Source of the DNA: Liolophura sinensis
Lineage: Eukaryota; Mollusca; Polyplacophora; Chitonida; Chitonidae
NCBI RefSeq assembly: GCF_032854445.1
Contig: NC_088296.1
Span: 17,783,485-17,847,484, forward strand
Length of the DNA stretch: 64,000 nt
Reading direction: 5' to 3'
How positions within the stretch are numbered: the stretch's first letter is position 1; each line of letters opens with the position of its first letter. The notes under the pieces are model-generated. The model was given only the letters and a program-made list of their open reading frames with translations. It did not search any database and was not told where the DNA came from. The position numbers and the translations under genes are program-made. Shown piece after piece: positions 33,601 through 45,600 of the stretch.

Positions 33601-36600
33601 CCAGTATGTGACAGCCTTAAATTAGTGTGACCTGCACATGCCACAAGAGAACCCTGACATCCCGGCTTACATCCCATTATGTCACAGTCCACGTCAAACG
33701 CGACTTACCTCTATCACAAGATGGCTGTTGCTATTCCGCTTCACACCTCAGTATATTACAGTCTACAACAAATTCGAGGTGTCCCTTGATGTCCGGCTTC
33801 ACGTCCAAGTGTGTCACAGTCTGCATCAAACATGACTTCCCTCTATCACAAGATGACCCTTGGTATCCCGTTTAACAGCCCAGTGTGTCACAGTCCACAT
33901 CAAATGTGACCTACCTCTGTCACAAGATGACCCTTGTTATCCCGCTTAACAGCCCAGTGTGTCACAGTCCACATCAAATGTGACCTACCTCTATCACAAG
34001 ATGACCCTTGGTATCCCGCTTAACAGGCCAGTGTGTCACAGTCCACATCAAATGTGACTTCCCTCTATCACAAGATGCCCCCTTGTATCTCGCCTAATAG
34101 CCCAGTGTGTCACTGTCCATATTAAATGTGACCTACCTCTATCATAAAATGACCCTTGGTATCTCGCTTAACAGCCCAGTGTGTCACTGTCCACATCAAA
34201 TGTGACTTACCTCTATCACAAGATGCCCCCTGGTATCTCGCCTAATAGCCCAGTGTGTCACTGTCCATATTAAATGTGACCTACCTCTATCATAAAATGA
34301 CCCGTGGTATCTCGCTTAACAGCCCAGTGTGTCACAGTCCACATCAAATGTAACTTACCTTGATCACAAGAGGACCGTTGGTATCCAGCTTAACAAACCA
34401 ATGTGTCACAGTCCATATCAGATGGGACTACCCTCTATCATAAAATGACCCTTGGTATCTTGCTTAACAGCCCAGTGTGTCACAGTCCACATCAAATGTG
34501 ACTTACCTCGATCACAAGATGACCCTTGGTACCCCGCTTCACAGACCAGTGTGTCACAGCCCACATCAAATGTGACTTACCTCGATCACAAGATGACCCT
34601 TGGTACCCCGCTTTACAGCCCAGTGTGTCACAGCCCACATCAAATGTGACTTACCTCTATCACAAGAACGCCCTTGATATCCCGGTTCACAGCCAAGTGT
34701 GTCACAGGTTCCGTCAACTTTGTTACAAGACTCCTGGTTCTTGCAGTGGCAAATTTTCTGGCAATTCACATGGTACCTTCCTGTATCGCATTCTGGAACA
34801 TTCAGGGCGAAGGAGTTTTCGTCTACACATAATAAAATTTACTTGATTTCCACATACTACAATCGTGTTTAAGTGAAAAAAAAAAGAACAAAGAGAAGAA
34901 AGTAAAAATGATATGATTTACCTATTTTATGGTCGTTCAGAACGGCCTTTTACGTAGTCTTTTGATGTCGGTCATAATTCATATTGCAATTCTGGAGAAC
35001 TGTTTTGTGTAAGTGCAGAGAGGCTGAAATTATTTAAAAGCATTTGGAGAATTGTTGTGTGTGAGTGGAGAGAAATAATATAACTTCTCAAGGATGAATA
35101 AGGGATAAAAGTGTTTTTTCTTCTCAACTTCCTGAGAAGGAGTGTTTTGTGTGTATTTGTGGCATTCGTTACATGGAATTGATTTTTTACAACAGAATGA
35201 AAATAAAGTCGGACGGCGATTCCGAGGGTCGGCTCTATACGCCGTGCAAATATCAATGATAACTGCTCTAAAAAGCAAAAATTAGAGACGAAAAAATACT
35301 GGATTTGAACCCGGGACTTCCAGGTAACGCATACTTTAGGTCCAATACTAAGACTTCTTCTCACAGCCGAGAGCGAAAGACAGAAAGAAAGCGCTGTTGC
35401 AAGTTTAACGCCCATCCCCACAATGAACTCCTGTAATTAGTTTGATGCAGTCTGGCACGAAGCTCCCGTGTTAAGTACATGAGAGACTGTCAAGCAGTTT
35501 GAAAACATTTGCTGCTAATTTCATGAAAAACTATACAACACAGGTGAAAACAATGAGCAATTGGAAATCAGTGGCCTTAAATGCAGCAGAATAATCGTTG
35601 ATTGTCAACGCCAATTTTTCAAGCTTTATGTACCTATGGTCAGAGTGAACAAGAATATAAATTTTTTTTAGGAAAATCAGTTCAATAGTTGTTGAGAAAA
35701 AAGGCTTTTAATTTCGCAATGGTCCTCAAACCACGCGGCCAATTTACAGAGGGCCGATCTACTAATTACCATATTTTTGTGAGACTTCGAGTTAAGAATA
35801 AACATACCGATCGAAGAAAGCTTATATGTGCAATATAATTAAGAATGTCACTTTCATTTCGGTCTGCGTCGAGTATTTTATTGAAACGATAAAAATCCCC
35901 AGACTGGTTAATTTTTGTCCATGTCTGTATTATGCCACAGTAAATAAACAGTAAGAATAAAAACAAGACAAATACCTTGCTGGCAGTTGTCTCCTGTGTA
36001 TCCTGCGTAACAACCACGCCCGCAATGCCCGGTGGTTCTGTTGCAATCTGAATGACTCGGATAACAGTGACATTTACCCTGGCATCCCTCTCCAAACTCA
36101 CCATAATAGCACTCTGCAAAAGAATAGATTGACTGAATCCCCTGTCGCCTGTACCTGACGAAGCTTCTGACGTCAGCTTGTAATGACTCGGTAGCGGACA
36201 AACTTTGTGAAGTCACCCCTACTGGTGCAAGCACCTAACAAACCTTCTGACATCACCTCGACCGGTGTCGGTATCAGACAAGCTTGGTGACGTCACCTGT
36301 GCTGATCCAGACACCTGGAAAACCAGCTGACCTCACACTTTCAGGTCCGGGTAGCACACAAACTTTTTAATGTCACCTCTCCTGGTGCAGGTACATAGCA
36401 AAGCCGCTGATGGCATCTCGTCCAACAACAGTCGCTGTACGCTTTAATTAAATTGCGCATGCGGAGCAAATATAAAATAAATGTATATACATAGGGCCTA
36501 TACTCTCAAGTCAGTAGAATAACCATCCTTCATTGACTGAATCATACATATACTGGCGCAAAACACTTTTCTGCTTTTAATGAACGTAAGTACATGTTGC

Positions 36601-39600
36601 AAATGTACTTACATTGTACAAAAATGTCGCTTTTGACTCTTTTGGTTCCGACAACTGTCGTCTATCTCCAGTAACTCACGGCAGACGGAGGCTGATCTGG
36701 CCACCAGGTGTCGCCTGTGTCAATAGCTTTGGGGAATCCCCGCCATTACAATGAGTCATATTAAATAAATAATAAAGGTTTAACTTGTTAAATTGTAAGT
36801 CAGTCTTTATTCTATAACGATTGCTCTTCTCAATTAGCCTATGCCATCGTCAGTTTGTCACCACAGACCCAGGAATAATACATGACTTTACGTCACTCTT
36901 TCATCGCGATCGTGATTTTATGGGAACAAGAACAACATCGACAGTTTACGACAATGCATATTTACTCTATATGAATGCATTTTATGTGATTAAAAGGATT
37001 TGCTAAATTATTTTATGTGGATGGTACACATAGGGATTTTAGACATCGAACATATATGTAAGCTGGACACACGTATATAGCTTAGCAGCAGACGTTTAAC
37101 AGATTGTGGGTCATTCAAGGGGAGTAACTCGTGTATTTAATTGCCGCAACAAACGGAAATATAAGCCTATTTTCTTTCAATTATGCCGAGCAGAATCCAA
37201 AATAATTATGCCTTTAGCCTTTGCATACTATTAGAGCAATGTCTAAACATTATGAAATGATCCGTCGATAATGATAATAATCAAGGAGATGCTAACTATG
37301 GACATTTTAAAACCATTGTTTCCTAAAATTTCTTAATTAATTAAATTTTAAAAAATCCAAACAGGATTCAATTTTTTGTCGACATGTCAGCAAGATACTC
37401 ACAGAAGTTATCTTCATCCTGGATATAATTCTGATAGGCTAATTTGCACCATCTTGCGTACATTTGTTAAAATACAAAAACCTGGAAAATCTAAGACACT
37501 CTCGGTTACCATGACAACTGTCAGTGTGAACAATGCGTGTTGGCTAGGTATGTTTTTGGGCGAGTTTTATGCAAATTAGGCTTGAGCTGCTTGTGATATG
37601 AAGTGAATATAATACCGCGGTTGAAGGAAATGGAGTACATGTGGAACACACCTTTGCTTGAGATAGTGCATCTATCTCATGTCAAGATGGTATTGTAAAA
37701 ACTTTGAATATTATCTACTTTTATAAAAACGTGGTACAGTTGTGATTGTGTGCGTGGGTTATTATCCGTTGTTCGCTGCGTACCACTTTGGCAGTTGTGT
37801 CCCTTGTACCCGGCCGCACAACCTTGGACATCGCAAGTTCCGTCAGATTTGTTACAGGAGGACTCGTTTTTGCAATGGCAGACAGAGTTGCAACTGAATC
37901 CAAAAGTACCTTCTGGGCATTCTGAGCAAAACAGAGAAAAAAACACATGAAAGAATTGCTTGGTATAACCCTGCATGAATCCTAGCTGTTCATTTCCCGT
38001 ATTTTTTTTCCTAAATGACGATGCCTAAGATTTATAACTTCGCCACAAGGCGACGAGATTTGAGAGCACTTTTGGGAAAAACTCATTTAACAAAATTTTG
38101 TTAACGACTCAATTAAGCCATTACAAAGGTGACCATGTAGGGCCATCTAACATCTCAACCGTGTTTATGCGAACAGTTACAATAAAAGCGTTACTGAGAT
38201 AGCTTTACACCTCGTCTTGCTTTGTGCCAAGATCTCATAAATCTCATTTTGGTGAACTCATAAACGGACCATCCAATGATTAAACGTGAAATATGATTGG
38301 CTATGTAGCGGATTTGACCCGTTGGATAGCATACAGCAATATCTCTCCGAGGTGACTGGAAATAGTTGGCTACCTAGTTAACAAGGTCACTATCTAACTC
38401 TAATTTTATTAACACAGTTGGGCTTTGAGAACTGTACTTTTGATATTTTTCTACCGATTGACGGCTTCGCTCACAAGGTTGTGAACATAATCGGTATAAG
38501 GACATTGTTTACCTCTTCGCAGCCTGAGCTGTGGTTTGGACACTTCAATTACCTGTATAACAGTCGGTTCCGTTGAATCCAGATCGACATCCATAGTAGC
38601 AATCTCCCGTTATTCCATCACAGTTGTGATTATGTGGTTGACAGTTACAAAGACGGTCACACTGGTCGCCAAACCAGAACACTCCACACCCTGGCAAATA
38701 GACATGATCAATATGGCACCTGCACGACACAGGCAGGATTTAAAATACTTCACACACAGGTACCACTACCAGTAATCGTATCTGGCGACAGGTAAACTTT
38801 GAAAATGTTCCATCGCTCTACAGACAATTTCCAAGATTACAGAGAGAATACTACAGGTGAACTATGATTACAGTATGGACATTGTCATTCGTCGTACATA
38901 CAGTTAAAATTAGAAAAAGTGAAATCAAGGGAGGTAATTCAGTACATCTGTATTTATCAAGCGTTTAAACGTTGCTGTAAGTCTTTAGGTGTTTTTTCAA
39001 ACAACGAAATAACGGATTTTTTTTCTCGACAACTCGGCTTTGTATATCCCAGAAATGCATAATTACCATGGTAAGATAAATATTCTAATGAAGTCATCAA
39101 CAATATTAATGACAGATCAGCACAGTGGTGTACACTTGGTGCGTCCTATAAATTGTGACTCTTGTGTGTTGACTTGACACAGAGTCCTATCTTCAGGTCG
39201 TTTATTACCTACTTATCATTAACAACAGCTCCCAGGGTATCTCGCAAACCATCATAAATTTGGTCTAGGTATTTTGTCGACCATGACTCGAGGTGTTTAG
39301 TGACTGTGGAAAATTTCTTATCAAGAGCTGACAGTTTCCAGGCTGTATAGTTAATTTTACCGAGAAGAAAAAGTTTAATAATAAAAAAGAATTTTCACGT
39401 CTGTCGACAGGTTAAATTCCTAGCTTTGTTTGCCGAGGCTTTCTTGAGAAATCCATCGCCCTACCGTTACAGACAATTTGACGGCAAGAGGAGATAACTG
39501 CAAGAGAATTATTAAACTTCACGACAAGGCACCTATCTGTTACCCGTGCGCATGGGCTATATTTCTTAACTTCCGGACAAACAAGTATTGTATTGAGCAA

Positions 39601-42600
39601 CGACAACAAAAACTCGCTGTATTAAGCATATTATGATCCATTTCTTTTGACAAGTCGCCTATATTCAGCTCTCTATATATCAGTCATTCTCACAACCAAA
39701 ATCGCCTTTAGTCAGTAAGACGTAGGAACGAAAGCTCCACCCATCAATATGTTGGAAGTCAATATTCTTGCAAAGAAAATGGAATAAGAGAACTTTTTCT
39801 AATGTATAATATAATTTATAATTCTTCCCAAGCCTTTTTAGGCACCAAGAAATCATTACTTCGGGTGACATCAAAACCAGTGGCATGCTGGATACTGGGC
39901 GGAGTAAATTTAAACCCTGTTTCTGACATTACCATATTTGCACGTTTGCACTTTTTGGTATAATATAACCATCATAAATGAGGTTTGTTTTGTCTCTTGT
40001 AGTATAGGATCCCACAGCAGTAGGGTTGCATGTCATGAAATTCTGTTACACAAAAAACAATGCAGTCTCTTTGCTGAGACAGTAGTGTAACTGTATTACT
40101 GCATGGAGTTTGTTCAAACTGCATGCTGATCTAGCTATTGCAAAACAAACTACTCCCCACGCCCATTCCCCAGCATTCCACCTGTCTTTGAATAATTATG
40201 ACGTCCCCCGGGGCAATGATTTCTTGATGTTGAGATCAGTCTCATGGAGTTTAGCAAGATGAAACAGAAAAAGGATTCTAACTGTATTTTACTTGCAATA
40301 ATATAGATGTACAATGCATCAATGTGTAGGGCTTGTGTTACGTGTGATTGATTAAATGAAATTTTCGTAGCAAGTATGACTGATGACAGCTGGATATAGG
40401 CAATAAGTGCTATAATCCGACCCCTATGGCCCAGTTGTTAGATCGTCCGCTTCACGGGTGAGATCCAGGGCCAATGCTGGGTTGTGTCACACCAAAGACT
40501 TTAAAGGAGTAAGTTATAACTTCCTCGCTTGGCGTTAAACATTAAAGGAAAGAACAACCACTGGTTGACCCGTATCAGCATAATGGTTCGGGTGGGGCGC
40601 CTTGCTTGCCTTTGGTAAGTCGTATTCAGTGAAACAGCACTAGATAAAAGAGCGGTGGGAATTCGTCTTGCAGCAAGGAGACATATTACATGCATTCACT
40701 CACTCTCTCGCTAAATAATGTACTACAATACACATTATTATACTTCCTGGAGTAATGTCCACACGGTTAAATGATGTTCCTGGAAACATGATATACAACC
40801 ACCACGCACTCAAGTAAGGCAGCGTCACGCTCACAAAAGCAATGCCGCTCCTTCATCAGGCAACCGCCATCGATGTTGTGATAACATTCAAAGAACACGT
40901 GCGTGTTTTCTGCTTGATTGCAACGTAAAAAACCGAACGATGGCTTGCTCAGCCATCGATATAGACATTTATAGATTTATAACACCAGTCTCACACATTT
41001 TATATCATATCTGATGTTGTATGACACAGTCAGTGCTGCCATGAACCGTGCGTGACACAATCACATACATTGAATTTAAAAAAAAATAGAGATCTACGCA
41101 TTCATTTACTCACTGTATATTTCCATTTCGCGAATAGCAAGGCTCGTTGTCTTGGGAACGCGTAGTTTAACGTATAGACCATTCAGGGGTTGAGTACAGT
41201 TGATGACGTATTCTGACTGGCCAATAGTTGTGTTATCCCTGTAGCACAGTTTGGAGTTAATGAAATCGCTGGTTTCACTGACGTAAATCTCAAACCCGGA
41301 TATGTTGTTCAGGTCTGTGGCTGCATAACAAAAATGTTAAAACGTGAGAGACACCAAACTGCACATATGTACATATCTCCGTCGTTTCTCCTACTCCCTC
41401 ATTAGGTCCAAGTTTATTATAATTTAGCTTAATCAACTTTTCCTAAAAGCTGCATATTACTATACCTACATTTGACAGTCTGTAGTCGTCATATGACTGA
41501 AGAATTGTTAGGTACGACGTTACGCCCAAAGCATTCATTCATGTTACCGTTTGTTTGATTGGTTTGCTTGTTGTTTCATTGATTTGCCTGTTTGGTCCGC
41601 TGACTAGGGTTTCAGGTAGGTTTCAACATTATTTCAGTCATATCACAACATGCTTGCGGCGAACACCATGCCAAAGTCACGACCGTGCCTTCCTGTAATA
41701 GGCCGGATTCAGTGTCGACATGTCGACACTGGTGGATCATGCAAAACTGTAAGTGAAAATATTTGTTTATTTCATTGTTATCTAACGCTATTCTTCCTAA
41801 AATTATCCGACAAGGGGGTGGAAACAATAAATGGCTGTGTGGATCTTTTTTTGCTTAACTTATATGAAAGCAAATTTTTTTTGTCACCCCAAATTTTATT
41901 TTTATGAAGTGTATTCATTTATCTATTTCTTTTTTGTTTCTGTTTCACGTTATCCGAAAATGATGCATATAATATTACAGGTAAATTATAATAAAACAGT
42001 TTATTCAATGTGATTAGGCAAAAAACAAATCTTTCGAAAAATTCAGTACGCCAAAAAATTAAGTTTTAATCAATTCTTACAATGTGAACTGTTTTATCAC
42101 CTGGTGGTCTTGGTGCGAAGTACATGTACATTGTTCGACATCGCTGTCAAGGAAACTGCTAAAGCAGTCTAACCCCTAAAGGTTCTTCACTGAAACCTAA
42201 AGTTTCACAGAGAACATATGACAGATCTTCATTTCCGAGAGTGCACCTGTCGCATGCAATTCTGCAACCACTGAACTCACCAATGCAGTCGCTGTGTGTT
42301 GAACTCCAGATCATGCTGGCTTCCTCTCCGGCCGTAAGTGGGAAGGTCTTCCAGCAACCTTCGGATGGTCGTGGGTTTCCCTCGGGCTATGCCCAGTTTT
42401 CTCCCATCATAATGCTGGCCGCCGTCGTATAAGTGAAATATTTTTTAGTGCGGCGTAAAACACCTATCAAGTAAATAAATAAATTGAACGCCACGTTCCT
42501 TGAAATCTTTTCGTCCCTACAATTTAAGCACGAACCATATATCATTAAAATTTAGTAAAAAAGAATGATATAAATTTCTGCAATGGCGCGCCGGGTCCAA

Positions 42601-45600
42601 GGTACTCTGATCGCTGTTGGAGACCTACGTGGCTTAGTGGAAGGTTTGACATCAACCTGCGGATGGTTCGGGGGTTCCCCGGGCGCCGCCCACATTCCTC
42701 CCACCGAAATGCTGGTTCCCATTGTTCAAGTAAAATACTGTACTCTTGGGTACAATGTAAAACACCAATGAAATGTATTAGCATATAGTAAAGGTTTACT
42801 ACGATACCAATGTGCAGGCAAATCGTCACGACAAAGGCGGAATTGCGTTGTGAGTTCAAGTCTGTCTCATGCTGACTCCTCCGGCCGTGGTTAAGAATGT
42901 TTTCCTGCCACCTGCGGATGGTTGTGGGATTCTACCAGGCTCTGCCCGGTTTCCTTTCAACCTGGCGCCGTCGTATAAGTGAAATATTCATATTACAGCG
43001 TTGGACATCAAATAAATAAATAAATAAATAAATAAACAATAGACTACACAGATTCGGCTCAAAGGTGGAAGAGATTCGCATTGAAGATCTGATGTACTGT
43101 ACCTCCGTTATATATCCTCATGGAATAGATAGTAGTACGAAAGTTCCACCTTTTGATCCACACTGTTAGATACGGGTTTGCTTCTTCCCGAGAACGAAAT
43201 ACCGTGGACAAGTTCCCGTCAAAAGCCATGGAGTCTATGTTGTCTATGTGAAATTCGCTGCTGGAATCCACATTCCATTGCAAAAAAGCAATGTTTTCTG
43301 TAGAACAAGAATAAAAAATGTCACATTTTAGTTAATAGTGAATAGTTAATGAGGGCTCGTGTTATTTTGTGCTACGAAATTTTATTCATTTTTGCTTTGC
43401 GTAAACCACCGACTTTGCAAGTTACTTACGATTGATTTCATTTATTTGATTGGTGTTTTACGCCGCACTAAAGAATATTTCACTTTTTCGACGGCGACCA
43501 GCATTATGGTGGGAGGAAACCGGGCAGTGCCAGGGGGAAACCCACGACCATCCACAGGTTGTTGCCAGACCTTCCCACTTACGGCCGGAGAGGAAGACAG
43601 CATGAGCTGGACTCCAACTCATTGCGACTGCATTGGTGAGAGACTGCATGTGTTCAATAGTTGCAGAATTGCATGCAACAGGTGCACTCTCGGAAATGAA
43701 GATCTGTCATATGTTCTCTGTGAAGCTTTAGGTTTCAGTGAAGAACCTTTAGGGCTACAATGCTCAAGCAGTTTCTTTGACAGCGATGTCGAACACTGTA
43801 CATGTACTTCGCACCAGGACCACCAGGTGATAAAACAGACGGTTTTCTGGGTCAGAATATAAGCTGTGTTTATTTATTGATTTATTTTCATTCTGTCAGA
43901 GAATTTACAACCATCCAACTACACCACGTTCACAGTTATTAATATTCGTGTCACCGTATAAGGTGCAATCTTAAATTGAAATGTCATAAATCCAACATTT
44001 TCTCAGTGGTGAAGGGGGTGGAGAAGCGTTTATACTGCCAAATTAACACTGGGTAAAGTCATTCAAATTTAACAATTTACAAAATGGTACTAAAATGTTG
44101 TAATCTAACTTTATCGTAACGCAGTTTAAACATATTTTGGTATATTTTGTTTCAAAACATTTGGAGATTCTGAACACGTATTTATAGCAAATGAGTTTAA
44201 TGACAGAGCTGTTTTAGCTCACACCTGACTTGAACGCATTTTTAATATTAATTTCGATAATTTAATATGGTGACAAACAACTCTTTTTAAGCAGTTTACG
44301 AACACGTTTCTCAATAGGAATTTCTTAGGTATCACGAAAAAATAAGTTGAACAGCGTTCATTTGTAAAGGTCGTACACATGGTTAACATGCACCAAAACA
44401 TGACTACATGATTCTTGTTTTCTTGATGGACGCGGCTGTTTGTAGAGTTGTATGTACATAGCTTTCAGCAATGCCTTTACATTAATACCTTCTCCCCAAC
44501 GGTGTGATTTCTTTTATAGGAAAGGCTAACACTATTTGTATAATCATCATCATCGCACTGTAAATATTTCTTTGGGGCGAAGAGCCTTAACGCCATAGAA
44601 GACACTAACGTTAAGTATATGGAAGATAGCAAACCGTTAAACTCAATGCACAGTGACAGTTTGACTTATTTTATTAGAATCTGTTCAATCTTGTAAAATA
44701 CATTGAAAGTTTCATTTTTCTAAGATGGCCTTTTCTAAGATGAAAACGTTCATAGAGTGTTAACTATGCTGTTGTTCTGTGCTACACCGAGGCGAAGGAG
44801 GCCTAGACCGGGCTATACGTCAAATATCGCCATAGTGGCATATCTGCCGCATTGGGTGTTTAGGAAGGAGGTTTTGCCGATCTGGGTGTATGAGACACCC
44901 AATAAGAGTTCTGGTCAGAGGGCAATTGACCGGACAGCAAAGAAAGTACTCTGAGGGATAATAAATATACAGCAGGCTTCGTGCAGTCTCTAGACGACAT
45001 AATTCCCGACATGTCCGATCACATCTTTGTCACGTAGGCCTACTCTCCAAAAAATAATGTGTTAAGATTCCTTGATCCCAGAATGTATTCTATTATTGCG
45101 CCAGAGTAGTCTGTTAAACATAGTATTGATTTTCTATTAATTCAACATGAAGACTGCTTTACACCGACATGATATTATGCTGAACATGACAAAGTCTATG
45201 GCAAACATAATGTAATAACATAAAGAGTGCATGCTCGCATCACCAAGACAACAGACCTTTCTGTCACAAGAAACAGATTGTTATATCGTGAGTTTATTTA
45301 TTTATTTATTTATTCATTTGATTGGTATTTTACGCCGTAATCAAGAAATATTTCACTAATACGAACGGCGGCCAGTGTTATGGAGGGTGGAAACCGGGCA
45401 CAGCCCGGGGGAAACCCTCTACCATCCGCAGGTTGCTGACAGAACTTACGGCCGGCCGGAGAGGAAGCCAGCATGAGGTGGACTTGAACTCACAGCGACC
45501 GCTGGGTCATTACGCTGTGCTAGCGCGCTAACCAACTCAGCCACGAAAGCCCCTATTTCTTGTGTATACAGTAAAATAGGTGTTGTCCCTTATTAAGAAG

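Noticed and set aside
35300-35370. tRNA-like B box on the minus strand
   Set aside because: No matching A box or acceptor stem; at most an eroded SINE.
37721-37950. Alternate frames on both strands over an EGF exon
   Set aside because: Shadows of the EGF-3 exon; only one frame has the Cys pattern and splice phase.
44757-44954. 62-residue plus-strand frame with an Arg-rich start
   Set aside because: No recognisable domain, no splice partners and an intronic position; kept only as a remark.
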